NCBI RefSeq assembly: GCF_009857605.1
Contig: NZ_WWCT01000020.1
Location: 1 to 64,000 of the forward strand
DNA from: Duganella levis
Lineage (GTDB): Bacteria; Pseudomonadota; Gammaproteobacteria; Burkholderiales; Burkholderiaceae_D
Length of the DNA: 64,000 nucleotides
Direction: 5' to 3'
Shown: piece by piece, positions 45,779-58,231 of the stretch
Layout of the letters: every line of letters starts with the position of its first letter
Position numbering within the stretch: the first letter of the stretch is position 1
The notes under the pieces: generated by a model
Told to the model about the DNA's origin: nothing
What the model saw: only the letters and a program-made list of their open reading frames with translations
Database searches by the model: none
Translations under genes and position numbers: made by a program

Positions 45779-45805
45779 GAGTTTGCGGATTCAGATTGCA
45801 AACTC
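45779..45805 (-). promoter_or_regulatory. inverted repeat upstream of the FtsX-type permease
   Basis: GAGTTTGC (45779-45786) and GCAAACTC (45798-45805) are exact complements around an 11-base spacer, 19 bases before the permease start codon. The placement would suit a repressor operator, but no regulator gene is nearby. Confidence 0.35.
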
Positions 45806-45888
45806 CGTGCCACATGAATTAATGCGCTGGCGGCGGGCGCGGTGTGCGGAAATGAACGCTATCGCCGGCACAGCGGCCAAGCCGGTGT

Positions 45889-48800
45889 TCACTTCTGGAC
45901 AGTCCGCCCCGGTATCACCTGCGGGTTGTAGGGCTTGACCGGCTGCTCCTTCAGCTTTTTATCCAGCAGTTGCAGCGCCACTTCCAGCTGGCGGTCCTGG
46001 CCCTGATAGGTGGCGTGCGGCGGATTGTCCACCAACACGTCCGGCGTCACGCCCACGCCTTCGATCAGCCACTGGCCGTCCTGCGAATTGAACTGGCCCA
46101 TCTCGGCCACGCGCGCCATGCCGTTGTCGCTGAGGCGATTGTTATCGCTCAGCCAGACGCCGGCGCCGGCGGTGCGCTTGCCGACCAGCGGCCCCAGTCC
46201 CAGCGCCTTGATACCGGCCGCGAAGGTCTCGCCGTCCGAATACGTGTATTCATCCACCAGCACCACCAGGTGGCCGCGGAAGGTGTTCTGCATATTCGGC
46301 GACGGCGCCACGCCCGGCGGCGCCCAGAAGGCCCACGCCTTGCGCAGCAGCTTCTCGATGATCCAGCTATCGATATTGCCGCCGTTGTTGCGGCGGACGT
46401 CGATGATCAGGCCTTCGCGGTTGACGTTGGCGTAGAAGTCGCGCGCGAAGGCGGCGATGTCGTTGGCTCCCATGGCGCGCAGATGCAGGTAGCCGATGCG
46501 GCCCCTGGAGTCAGCGTCCACCTGGCGCGCGCGCGATTGTTCCCAGTCGCTGTAACGCAGCGCGAACTGCTTGGTCATATTCACCGGCAGCACGATCACC
46601 TGGCGCGTGTCGTTCTTGCGCTTTACCTGCAACAGCACCTGCTTGTCGGCCTGGTTGAGCAGCAGGTCGGCGATGTCGCGCGCTTCCAGCACCGGCTTGC
46701 CGTTGACGGCGGTGATGATGTCGCCCTCCTTCACATCGACGCCGGCTTGCGCCAGCGGGCCGCGTTGCGTCGGCAGTTCCGGTTCGCTGGCGTAGATATG
46801 GTCGACGCGGTAGCCGTCTGCTGTGCGCGTCAGCAGCGCGCCCAGGCCGGCCGGCGTGCCTTCCGGCGTCGAGCGGCGGATGTCGCCCGGCGCGATCTGC
46901 GAGTGCAGCGCGCCGACTTCGCTGATCATCATGCCCAGCACGTCGTTGAGTTCCGCGCGGTCGGTCACGCGGTCCACCAGCGGCGCGTACTTGGCGCGTA
47001 CCGCAGGCCAGTCTGCCCCGCGCATCTTGACGTCGTACAGGAAGTCGCGATGCATGCGCCAGGCGTCGTTGAACATCTGCTTCCACTCCAGGCGCGGATT
47101 GGAGACGAAGGTCCAGTCATCCACCTTGACCTTGGCCTTGCTGACATCCGCCGGCGCCTTGGCGCCCGCCTCCACCACCAGCATGTCGCCCGGACCGGTG
47201 GCGGCCAGCGTGCGGTAGTAGACGTGCTTCTTGTCGGTCGACAGGTCGAACTCGCGCACGCCGGCCGCAAACACTTCCGGCTTCGGCTCGTTGCTGGCGA
47301 TGGCCAGCGTTTTCAGCGCGGCCTTGCCTTCGGCGCCGTCGGCGTCGATGAAGTACAGGCGCTTGTCGTCGATTTGCAGGCCGCGATAATTGCCCGCTGC
47401 CAGCGGCACTTCGTACAGGCGCTCGGCCAGGCCGGCGTAGACGATGGCCGGCAGCGCTTTGCCGGACGGCTTGGCGACAGCGGTTTTGGCGACGACTTTT
47501 TCGGCGGCTTTTTCAGCGGCTTTCTCCGCCGCCTGCTCGGTCGCGCCTTCGGCCGGTTTGTCGGCCGGCTTGCTCAGCTCATCGTCCGGCTTGAACGGGA
47601 AGCGGTTGTCCGGTTGCAGCGCCAGTGCGTAGATGCCGGTACGCTTGTCGAACACCGGCCCCATGTTGCGATCGCCCCACGGCGAGCCGTTGGCCAGCGT
47701 GAAGTTGCGCGCCGACAGGAAGTACAACCATTTGCCATCCGGCGAGAACACCGGCGAACGCGAGGTGTAGCGGTCGCTGGTGACGAAATTCAGCGTCTTC
47801 GCATCGAGGTTGTACAGGCCGATCTGGTCGCGCTGCTCGGTGCTGCCGGCGCGCACCAGCGCCAGATTCTTGCTGTCCGGCGACCACAGGATTTCCTCGT
47901 AATCGCCGGCGCCGGTCTTGCCGGCATCGTCGATGATGGTGTTGGTCTTGGTGGCCAGGTCCAGCACCCAGAAGCGGCCCTTCTTGTCGGTGTGGCCCAG
48001 CCAGCGGCCGTCCGGCGACGGGTACAGCTTCCAGCGGTGGTTGGTGCCGTCGCGAGTCAACTGCTCCCCCTTGCCGGAACCGTCGGCGGCGAATTTCCAG
48101 ATTTCGTTTTCGCCGGTGGTGTCGACGATGGCGTAGACGGCTTTGTCGTCGTGGCTGAAGACGGCGTCACGGGCGCGCGCGCCTTCCGGTATCGCGATCT
48201 CGACGCGGCGCTGGGCGCCGGTGCCGGCCACGCTGACGCGGCCGCGCGCGGTCAGCACGATGCGTTCGAACTTGCCGGCGATTTGCACGTTGGTCAGGGT
48301 TTCCAGCGGCGAGCGGATCTGGCGGGTGCGCTGCTGGTCGAAGTCCGACACCAGGTCGATCGCCAGTTTTTCATCCTTGCTGGCGGTCAGGTCCAGCACG
48401 TGCAGGTCGGCGCCCAGCTGGTAGACGATGCGGCCGTCGCCCATGGCGGCGTTGCGCACGTCCCAGTCGGTGTGCTGGGTCAGCGGACGCGGATCGCTGC
48501 CGTCGGCGGCCATGCTCCACAGATTGTCCGAGCCGCCACGGTCGCTGATGAAGTAGACCCGGCCCTGCCACCACATCGGGCGCTTGTTGTTGCCGCTGTC
48601 CGAGGCCAGCAGTTGCACCGCTTCGCTGCTGCCGCTGACGTCGTAGCGCCACAGCTGCGCGTAGGCGCCGCCGCGATACAGCTTGACGTTGTCGTTGGTG
48701 AGCGCCAGGCCGTTGCGGGTGAAGTACAGCGTCTTGCCGTCGTCGGCCAGCACGGCGTCGTTGGCGTCGGCCAGCGGGAAAATGCGGCGCTCCAGGTCGT

Positions 48801-49233
48801 TCGGCTTGACGGCGGCGATGACGAAATTGCGGCTCGGCCCGGTGCCGCCCGCCATGCTGACCAGCACTTCGCCTTGCGCGGTCCAGCCCAGCACCGTGAC
48901 GGCGCCGTTTTCAAAGGTCAGGCGCTTGGGCAGGCCGCCCGCCAGCGGCATCACATAGGCTTCCTGTGCGCCTTCGTACGAGGCCGAGAAGGCCACCCAC
49001 TGGCCGTCACGCGAGATGGCGGCGTTGGTCTCGGCCGACGGGTGCGTGGTCAGGCGCTGGGCCTGGCCGCCGTGCGCCGAGGTCTTCCACAGGTCGCCTT
49101 CGGCGGTGAAGATGACGGCCTCGCCACGGATGGCGGGATAGCGGTAGTAGGCGTCGGCGGCGGTGGCAACAGCGGCGGCGGACAGCAGGCCGGCGGACAA
49201 CAACATCTGGGCAAGTGGACGAGACAGGTTCAT
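45889..49233 (-). CDS. tricorn-like S41 protease, exported
   Basis: Protein of 1114 residues with a signal peptide (about 1-25). WD40-like beta-propeller repeats occupy about 35-600. An Ala/Glu/Lys-rich linker (PAEGATEQAAEKAAEKAAEK) precedes the C1 region with H728 (WRMHRDFLYD). A PDZ domain lies at about 775-860 and an S41 protease domain has nucleophile S999 (EYTYSDGE) and the oxyanion GKRTAGAGVW. This is the tricorn-protease layout, and S999/H728 fit its catalytic residues. It should degrade peptides in the periplasm. Confidence 0.93.
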   Translation of the reverse strand: MNLSRPLAQMLLSAGLLSAAAVATAADAYYRYPAIRGEAVIFTAEGDLWKTSAHGGQAQRLTTHPSAETNAAISRDGQWVAFSASYEGAQEAYVMPLAGGLPKRLTFENGAVTVLGWTAQGEVLVSMAGGTGPSRNFVIAAVKPNDLERRIFPLADANDAVLADDGKTLYFTRNGLALTNDNVKLYRGGAYAQLWRYDVSGSSEAVQLLASDSGNNKRPMWWQGRVYFISDRGGSDNLWSMAADGSDPRPLTQHTDWDVRNAAMGDGRIVYQLGADLHVLDLTASKDEKLAIDLVSDFDQQRTRQIRSPLETLTNVQIAGKFERIVLTARGRVSVAGTGAQRRVEIAIPEGARARDAVFSHDDKAVYAIVDTTGENEIWKFAADGSGKGEQLTRDGTNHRWKLYPSPDGRWLGHTDKKGRFWVLDLATKTNTIIDDAGKTGAGDYEEILWSPDSKNLALVRAGSTEQRDQIGLYNLDAKTLNFVTSDRYTSRSPVFSPDGKWLYFLSARNFTLANGSPWGDRNMGPVFDKRTGIYALALQPDNRFPFKPDDELSKPADKPAEGATEQAAEKAAEKAAEKVVAKTAVAKPSGKALPAIVYAGLAERLYEVPLAAGNYRGLQIDDKRLYFIDADGAEGKAALKTLAIASNEPKPEVFAAGVREFDLSTDKKHVYYRTLAATGPGDMLVVEAGAKAPADVSKAKVKVDDWTFVSNPRLEWKQMFNDAWRMHRDFLYDVKMRGADWPAVRAKYAPLVDRVTDRAELNDVLGMMISEVGALHSQIAPGDIRRSTPEGTPAGLGALLTRTADGYRVDHIYASEPELPTQRGPLAQAGVDVKEGDIITAVNGKPVLEARDIADLLLNQADKQVLLQVKRKNDTRQVIVLPVNMTKQFALRYSDWEQSRARQVDADSRGRIGYLHLRAMGANDIAAFARDFYANVNREGLIIDVRRNNGGNIDSWIIEKLLRKAWAFWAPPGVAPSPNMQNTFRGHLVVLVDEYTYSDGETFAAGIKALGLGPLVGKRTAGAGVWLSDNNRLSDNGMARVAEMGQFNSQDGQWLIEGVGVTPDVLVDNPPHATYQGQDRQLEVALQLLDKKLKEQPVKPYNPQVIPGRTVQK

Positions 49234-49298
49234 GGCGCGGTGTCAGAGTGGTCGATACGGATCGGCCATTCTGGCACAGCTTGTTTCGCCGTGGAAGA

Positions 49299-50210
49299 TT
49301 ATCGGCAGCGTCTTTCATCGGAATAGCCGAACAGCACCACACCGAGGCTGCCAGTGGCTTCGTCCTCGCGCTCGTGGCCGACGCGGGTCTGCACCACTTC
49401 CACCGCCGTGAACTGGTGCGGCGCCAGCTTGAGCTCCCGCGCGCTGAGCACCAGCGCCTTGCGTTCGCCGCGTTCCAGTTCCAGCACCAGGCTGGCCGCT
49501 TGCCGGTTACCTTCTTCTGTGGCGCGGTGCAGCGCCAGCTGCTGCGGCCTGGCCGGCACCGGCTCGGCGCGCATCACGCGGGCCAGCCGGCGCAACGCGT
49601 CTTCCGCCAGCGGCCGCGCATTGACCGCGTAGGCGCCCGCCTCCGGCGCCGGATTGCCGGCCCAGAACACGAAGCTGTGACTGCCCGCCGTGTTGACCAT
49701 GGCCGATTGCAGATTGTATTGCGCCCAGTGACGGTCGGTCATCGGCGACGGCGCCAGCGGACCGGGATCAAGTTCCGGCGGCGTGCAACTGACGTGCGCC
49801 AGCAGGCAGAAATGCGGCGGGATGATGGCCTGCTGCGGCGTCCAGATCATCTTTGGAAAAAGCGTGGGCCCGGTGACATCGCGCCCCGCCGCCGGCCACC
49901 TGGTGGTGAAGATCAGTTGCGGATTGACGAAGCCGGTGGCGGGATCGGCCCAGTACACCTGCAGCTTGACCGACACATTGGGCACGCCGCGATTGTCGAC
50001 CTTGATGGTGATTTCCAGTGGTTCGTCCGGCAAGTAAGTCCCCGGCGGCGTGCTGTAGTTGACGCCCTGCACCTGGATGAATGGACACAGCCAGCTGGTC
50101 ACCGGCGGCGTGACCTTGCTCAGCGGCCGCTGCGCACTGCGGCCTTCGTCGCCGTTGAAATACGGGATCACCAGCCAGGGATGGGAGGTGTCGATGTCGT
50201 CATGGTCCAT
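49299..50210 (-). CDS. unknown protein, partner of the 574-residue membrane protein
   Basis: Unrecognised protein of 303 residues, no signal peptide or membrane helix. The N-terminal half (about 1-105) contains YLPDEPLEITIKVDNRGVPNVSVKLQVYWADPATG, which looks like a CARDB/Ig-like beta-sandwich. The C-terminal half (about 195-303) has a charged helix and beta segments (ASLVLELERGERKALVLSARELKLAP). The start is supported by GAGGAG. It lies 9 bases after its partner gene and the two appear co-transcribed. Confidence 0.65.
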   Translation of the reverse strand: MDHDDIDTSHPWLVIPYFNGDEGRSAQRPLSKVTPPVTSWLCPFIQVQGVNYSTPPGTYLPDEPLEITIKVDNRGVPNVSVKLQVYWADPATGFVNPQLIFTTRWPAAGRDVTGPTLFPKMIWTPQQAIIPPHFCLLAHVSCTPPELDPGPLAPSPMTDRHWAQYNLQSAMVNTAGSHSFVFWAGNPAPEAGAYAVNARPLAEDALRRLARVMRAEPVPARPQQLALHRATEEGNRQAASLVLELERGERKALVLSARELKLAPHQFTAVEVVQTRVGHEREDEATGSLGVVLFGYSDERRCR

Positions 50211-50219
50211 GGCGGCTCC

Positions 50220-51944
50220 TCAGGCGACGGTTTGCGGATACGCCAGCAATACTTCCGGCACCGGGTCGTCGTTGATGGAACCGGCGGCGATGTCCCAGCA
50301 CGGGTGGTGATTGTCGCGGTCGGCATCCATGTCGAGATTCGGACTGTCGTCGTCGCCGCGCGCCATCTGCGTCCACAGCGGCAAGGCGAAGCGGACCGCG
50401 GCCGTGACGTAGTTAGCGGGCGTAGCCGGCGGCACAAACGGTGGCGCGCCGGCGGCGGCGTGTTCGATCGGCGTGGTGGGTGCGGATTCGTAGCCGGCGT
50501 TGGGCTGGGCGCTGGCGCGGTGCGGGAACGGCGCCGCCGCCGGCGCGCTGGTGAACTGCGCGTGTACCGGTTGCCGCAGTTGCAGCTGGTTCGGGTAGAT
50601 GATGCCGAACACGGCGAGGTAGTCGGCCGCATCGGAAAAGCTTTGCCACATGTAGAGTTGCAGTTGCTCCAGCACGTCGCAGATGTGGACCGCCTGATCG
50701 GTGGCGGAGAACGCGGTCAGCGCCTGGCCGTTGGTGCCGGGCTGCGGATCGGGGAAGCTGGGATCTTTTTTCGGGGCGCTGGCACCGCAGGCCTGACCCA
50801 ACGTAATGATGCACAAAATGACGATGCCGATGACGATCAACACCGCCAGCAAGCCCGCCCAGCAGGTCTTGCTCTTGGTCTCTTCGCTGTCGGACTTGGA
50901 GATGCCGCCGCCCGGTGGCACGCCGATGTTGGTGGGTTTGACGCCGGTGTCCAGCGCGGCAAACGCTGTCGGATTGCTGGCCTTGCGGATTTCCAGCTGC
51001 ACGCTGAGCGGCGCGGGCAGCGGCGGCATTTCGAACACCGCCAGCAGTTCCAGATGGCGCAGCAGGCGCTGGTAGCCGGTTTGCAGCTCCGGCAGCGGCG
51101 CGGTGATGCGCGTGTCGTAGGTGGCGGACAAGGTGTCGGTCAGCAGCTGGGCTATGGCTGGCGGCAGTTGCGGCGGCAGGGACGGCGCGCCCCAGCGCAG
51201 CTGCTGTGCCAGCTTCTTCAGCGATGGCAGGCCGGCATGGGTGTCGCGCAGCCAGGCGCCGGCGGCGTACTTGGCCAGGCGGTCGCGGTACGGATGGGCG
51301 CGGCGCGGACCGCCCACCGTGCGTGACTGCCAGGCGCTGCCGGCGACGTTGCCGCCATAGCCGGCCAGCGCGCCAAAGGCGAAGGCCAGTGCGCCGCTGT
51401 CCTTGCCGGCGGCGGCGGTCAGGTTGCGGACGAAGGCGTCGGTGCGGCGCGCGAGGAACAGGTCGCCCCAGTTCCAGTCCGGTGTTTTACTGTCTGCCTG
51501 GCGCGGGTGGCGGGCCACGTAGCGTGGCGGCGACATTTGCGCCGGCAAGGCCATGGCGGCAGTGATCAGTTCCGTGGTGCGGTGTTCCAGGCCGTTAAGC
51601 AGCGCGTTGGCCTGGTTGAATTTGTCGACCGCGTCGGGTGCGGCGGGGTTGGTCAGCGCGGATTCCAGGCCGGCGCGGGCGGTGCTGACGTCGCTGTAGA
51701 TGGCGAGGCCGTCGCGCCACAGGTCGGCGGCGTCTTGCAGCATGGTGAGTTCGCTGTCGTCGCTGGAGGCATGGGCCAGCAGGTGGTCGGTCAGCGCGCC
51801 CAGCATGGCCAGGTCGCTGTCGTTGTGGAGGGCGTCAAGCGCTCGGGCTTGGGCTTTTTGCTCGGCGGCGGCGCTGTAGGTGGCGGCCTTGAGCTGTGCG
51901 CGCAATCCGTCCAGCACGGCCAGATGGCCGAAATAATCGATCAT
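50220..51944 (-). CDS. unknown single-pass membrane protein, first gene of a two-gene cassette
   Basis: Unrecognised protein of 574 residues from the ATG at 51944, with GGAGG 5 bases upstream. The helical N-terminal region (about 1-120) has LRAQLKAATYSAAAEQKAQARALDAL. A central region contains NWGDLFLARRTDAF and ALAFAFGALAGYGGNVAG with HPYRDRLAKYAAGAWLRDTHAG. One strong membrane segment lies near 359-383 (GLLAVLIVIGIVILCIITLG). The C-terminus ends in an acidic DDDSPNLDMDADRDNHHPCWD stretch. I cannot assign a family; a surface or cargo-handling role is only a guess. Confidence 0.65.
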   Translation of the reverse strand: MIDYFGHLAVLDGLRAQLKAATYSAAAEQKAQARALDALHNDSDLAMLGALTDHLLAHASSDDSELTMLQDAADLWRDGLAIYSDVSTARAGLESALTNPAAPDAVDKFNQANALLNGLEHRTTELITAAMALPAQMSPPRYVARHPRQADSKTPDWNWGDLFLARRTDAFVRNLTAAAGKDSGALAFAFGALAGYGGNVAGSAWQSRTVGGPRRAHPYRDRLAKYAAGAWLRDTHAGLPSLKKLAQQLRWGAPSLPPQLPPAIAQLLTDTLSATYDTRITAPLPELQTGYQRLLRHLELLAVFEMPPLPAPLSVQLEIRKASNPTAFAALDTGVKPTNIGVPPGGGISKSDSEETKSKTCWAGLLAVLIVIGIVILCIITLGQACGASAPKKDPSFPDPQPGTNGQALTAFSATDQAVHICDVLEQLQLYMWQSFSDAADYLAVFGIIYPNQLQLRQPVHAQFTSAPAAAPFPHRASAQPNAGYESAPTTPIEHAAAGAPPFVPPATPANYVTAAVRFALPLWTQMARGDDDSPNLDMDADRDNHHPCWDIAAGSINDDPVPEVLLAYPQTVA

Positions 51945-52073
51945 GGCATCCTCCGCCGACGTATTGATAGCGTTCCAACTTCGGCTATCTTGCGCCTGGC
52001 GGGTGCAGCGATTTTGATCTGGATCAGACGTATGCGGCACCTGCGCAACCCGCACTGCGCTGCGGCGCGGGGT

Positions 52074-52104
52074 GAAAAAAAGCCCGCTTGGTAGCGGGCT
52101 TTTT
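52074..52104 (-). terminator. bidirectional intrinsic terminator after clpA
   Basis: AGCCCGCT / AGCGGGCT form an 8-bp stem with a 4-base loop (52081-52100). On the minus strand it is followed by a run of seven T. It lies 3 bases past the clpA stop. Confidence 0.9.
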
Positions 52105-52106
52105 GC

Positions 52107-54409
<2,303 letters not shown>

Positions 54410-54413
<4 letters not shown>

Positions 54414-54712
54414 ACTTCCTCCATCACGCACTGCAGGGGGTGGCCTGCCTTGCGCGCATGCGTTAAAACAAACTCCACTTTGGTACAGGCTATATCTTTA
54501 GAGAACACGCCGCACACTCCTTTGCCGTAGCGGTGAACACTGAGCATTATTTGCGTGGCTGTTTCACGGTCTTTATTGAAATACTCCTGAATCACGGCCA
54601 CCACGAACTCCATCGGTGTGTAGTCGTCATTGAGCAGCGCCACCTGGTACAACGGTGGCGGCTTCAGCGTTTGCCGCTCCAAGAGGGTTTCGGTGTCATG
54701 CTTGGTTGCCAT
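54410..54712 (-). CDS. ClpS N-degron adaptor
   Basis: Adaptor that binds N-terminal Phe/Leu/Tyr/Trp and delivers them to ClpA, 100 residues from the ATG at 54712. The core LLNDDYTPMEFVVAVIQEYF holds the N-degron pocket, and the C-terminal HPLQCVMEEV is typical. Upstream in-frame ATGs (54754, 54772) lack family-like sequence. The stop overlaps clpA, so the two should be co-translated. Confidence 0.93.
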
Positions 54713-54888
54713 ACGCTTATATTCTAATGCTTTCGGGGTTGATGCAATGTGCATTTCGCTGCACATATCCAATTGTTTTCCATCTTACGCGCTTTCTGAA
54801 CTTGACGCAGATGGCGTCCTATTCCGCAAAATCAAGAGTTGCGTTTCCACCAATCGTTGGAAAAGTAGCAAAATGCATACAAATCTGC

Positions 54889-54917
54889 TTGACATTCAAA
54901 ATTGGTCCGCTAACAAT
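54889..54917 (+). promoter_or_regulatory. promoter of the cold-shock gene, with long leader
   Basis: TTGACA (54889-54894), a 17-bp spacer and AACAAT (54912-54917) would start transcription near 54924, giving a 5' leader of roughly 115 bases before the cold-shock ATG at 55038. Long leaders are characteristic of cspA-type mRNAs. The rest of the 325-bp gap back to clpS holds no other feature I can support. Confidence 0.5.
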
Positions 54918-55037
54918 GCGTTATCGGCTTCGTGCAGAAATGTACACGTTGATAAGAAGTGGGCGTGAGGAGAGGGGCAGGAAGCTTCTTGCTTTTATGG
55001 CTCGTGTGATCTAGTTTTAATTTAGAAAGTTCTTTTT

Positions 55038-55241
55038 ATGGCAACTGGTACTGTTAAGTGGTTCAATGATTCCAAAGGCTTTGGCTTCATCACTCCAGAT
55101 GACGGCGGTGAAGATTTGTTCGCTCACTTCTCCGCAATCAACATGAACGGTTTTAAGACCTTGAAAGAAGGTCAAAAAGTTCAGTTCGAAGTCACGCAAG
55201 GCCCTAAAGGCAAGCAAGCTTCCAATATCCAGGCTGGCTAA
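55038..55241 (+). CDS. cold-shock protein (CspA family)
   Basis: Single cold-shock domain, 67 residues, binding single-stranded nucleic acid as an RNA chaperone. RNP1 is KGFGFI and RNP2 is DLFAHFS. Size and sequence are typical (MATGTVKWFNDSKGFGFITPDDGGEDLFAHFS). The gene stands alone between its own promoter and terminator. Confidence 0.97.
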   Translation: MATGTVKWFNDSKGFGFITPDDGGEDLFAHFSAINMNGFKTLKEGQKVQFEVTQGPKGKQASNIQAG

Positions 55242-55280
55242 TTTCAGCCTCCTGCACTCCGCACTCCGGAGAACAGCCCT

Positions 55281-55312
55281 ACGGCCCGGTCGATTTATTT
55301 CGTCCGGGCCGT
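55281..55312 (+). terminator. terminator of the cold-shock gene
   Basis: ACGGCCCGG (55281-55289) pairs with CCGGGCCGT (55304-55312) around a 14-base loop, followed by TGTTCATT. It lies 40 bases past the stop; the T-tract is imperfect. Confidence 0.65.
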
Positions 55313-55319
55313 TGTTCAT

Positions 55320-55496
55320 TGTGCCGTACCGGACCGCGATCTGTATTTTTTGGACCACAAACGCGTCAACATCAACTATGCCGCGCCGCCGTCGCCGGAT
55401 GGCCGGGCGCTGGCCTCCATCATCGACATGGAGTTCGTCGGCGACTCGCCATCGGCACTGATCCTGGGCAATAATATCTACTACGGTAATGACCTA
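55320..55496 (+). pseudogene. rfbA remnant (glucose-1-phosphate thymidylyltransferase fragment)
   Basis: The frame that includes 55365-55496 translates to NINYAAPPSPDG, then IIDMEFVGDSPSALILGNNIYYGNDL. This is clearly the central part of RmlA/RfbA (in the intact enzyme: YxxQPSPDGLAQAF...GDNIFYGHDL). There is no start codon, the N-terminal nucleotide-binding part is absent, and homology stops where the ribosome site of rfbC begins. Several normally fixed residues have changed. About 44 codons of a gene normally near 290 codons remain, in the normal rfbA position before rfbC and rfbD. Confidence 0.8.
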
Positions 55497-55509
55497 AGGT
55501 GGTACAACG

Positions 55510-56058
55510 ATGAATGTGATTAAGACGCCGCTGGAAGGCTTGCTGGTGCTGGAGCCGAAGGTATTTGGCGATGACCGTGGTTTTTTCTTTGAGAGTTTCA
55601 ACGCCAGGCGCTTTGGCGAGCTGACCGGCTATACCGGTGAATTCGTGCAGGACAACCACTCGCGCTCGTCCAAAGGCGTGCTGCGCGGCCTGCACTATCA
55701 AATCCAGCAGGCCCAGGGCAAGCTGGTGCGCGCCACCGCCGGTTCGGTGTTTGATGTCGTTGTCGATATCCGCAAGAGCTCGCCGACCTTCGGCCAGTGG
55801 TTCGGCATTGAACTGTCGGCCGAGAACAAGCGCCAGGTGTGGATACCGCCCGGTTTCGCGCACGGCTTCGTGGTGACCTCCGACGCCGCCGAGTTCCTGT
55901 ACAAGACCACCGACTACTGGGCGCCTGAGCATGAGCGCGCCATCCTGTGGAACGACCCGGCGATCGGCATCGAATGGCCGGCGCTGGAAACGGCGCCGCT
56001 GCTGTCTGGCAAGGACCAGGCGGCTTCGCTGCTTGCCAATGCCGAGGTGTTCGCATGA
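55510..56058 (+). CDS. dTDP-4-dehydrorhamnose 3,5-epimerase (RfbC/RmlC)
   Basis: Cupin-fold epimerase of dTDP-L-rhamnose synthesis, 182 residues. The catalytic histidine lies in KGVLRGLHYQ, followed by KLVRATAGSVFDVVVDIRKSSPTFGQW. The C-terminal half has FLYKTTDYWAPEHERAILWNDPAIGIEWP, all family-typical. AAGGTGG 7 bases before the ATG supports the start. Coupled to rfbD by a 4-base overlap. The rfbA step must come from another copy. Confidence 0.95.
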   Translation: MNVIKTPLEGLLVLEPKVFGDDRGFFFESFNARRFGELTGYTGEFVQDNHSRSSKGVLRGLHYQIQQAQGKLVRATAGSVFDVVVDIRKSSPTFGQWFGIELSAENKRQVWIPPGFAHGFVVTSDAAEFLYKTTDYWAPEHERAILWNDPAIGIEWPALETAPLLSGKDQAASLLANAEVFA

Positions 56059-56912
56059 AAGTGCTGCTGACTGGCAGCACCGGCCAGGTCGGTTACGAGC
56101 TGGCGCGCAGCCTGCAGGGCGTGGGCGACGTGGTGGCGGTGGACCGCAACGTCATGGACCTGTCCAACCTGGACCAGGTGCGCGAGGTGATCCGCAGCGT
56201 CAAGCCGCAGCTGATCGTCAATCCGGCCGCCTACACGGCGGTGGACAAGGCCGAGAGCGAACCGGAGCTGGCCTACCGCATCAACGCCGAAGCGCCCGGC
56301 GTGATGGCGGAAGAAGCCAAGAAGCTCGGCGCGGCGCTGGTGCACTATTCGACCGACTACGTGTTCGACGGTTCGCAGCCGTCCGCGCGGGGGGAAGACG
56401 ATGCGGTCGCCCCGCTGAACGTCTACGGCGCCAGCAAGCTGGCCGGCGAGCAGGCGATTGCCGCAGCCGGCATTCCGCACCTGATCTTCCGCACCAGTTG
56501 GGTGTACGGCATGCGCGGCAAGAACTTCCTGCTGACCATGCTGCGCCTGGCCAAGGAACGCGACGAACTGCGCGTGGTGGCCGATCAGCACGGCGCGCCG
56601 ACCTGGAGCCGCACCATCGCCGATACCACGGCGCAGGTGCTGTCGCAGGCGCACGCCGGCGGCACTGCGTGGTGGGACCAGAACAGCGGCATCTACCACC
56701 TGAGCGCGCAAGGCCAGACCACCTGGCATGAGTTCACCCAGGCCATCATCGAAGAGGCTGGCTTGTCGTGCAATGTGCTGCCGATCACCACCGCCGACTA
56801 CCCTACTCCGGCCAAGCGGCCACAGTACTCGGTGATGTCGTCCGAGCGACTGATGGCGCGCTTCTGCCATCTGCCGGACTGGAAGACGGCGTTGCAACTC
56901 TGCATGCGCTAA
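56055..56912 (+). CDS. dTDP-4-dehydrorhamnose reductase (RfbD/RmlD)
   Basis: Final enzyme of dTDP-L-rhamnose synthesis, 285 residues, NAD(P)H-dependent short-chain reductase. The nucleotide-binding GSTGQVG lies at the N-terminus. STDYVFDG and the catalytic YGASK are present. The start ATG at 56055 overlaps the rfbC stop (ATGA). A strong terminator follows. Confidence 0.95.
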   Translation: MKVLLTGSTGQVGYELARSLQGVGDVVAVDRNVMDLSNLDQVREVIRSVKPQLIVNPAAYTAVDKAESEPELAYRINAEAPGVMAEEAKKLGAALVHYSTDYVFDGSQPSARGEDDAVAPLNVYGASKLAGEQAIAAAGIPHLIFRTSWVYGMRGKNFLLTMLRLAKERDELRVVADQHGAPTWSRTIADTTAQVLSQAHAGGTAWWDQNSGIYHLSAQGQTTWHEFTQAIIEEAGLSCNVLPITTADYPTPAKRPQYSVMSSERLMARFCHLPDWKTALQLCMR

Positions 56913-56924
56913 CCGCGCAAAAAG

Positions 56925-56948
56925 AAAAAGCGGCCGAGGCCGCTTTTT

Positions 56949-56950
<2 letters not shown>
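56925..56950. terminator. bidirectional terminator between rfbD and icd
   Basis: AAAGCGGCC and GGCCGCTTT (56927-56935, 56938-56946) form a GC stem with flanking A- and T-runs on both sides, so it can end transcription from either convergent gene. Confidence 0.9.
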
Positions 56951-58205
<1,255 letters not shown>

Positions 58206-58231
58206 GCGTGGTTCTCCGAGGGGAAATACTA

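Noticed and set aside
45970..49326. An 1118-codon plus-strand frame opposite the tricorn-like protease
   Set aside because: Antisense shadow of a well-supported gene with no recognisable domain.
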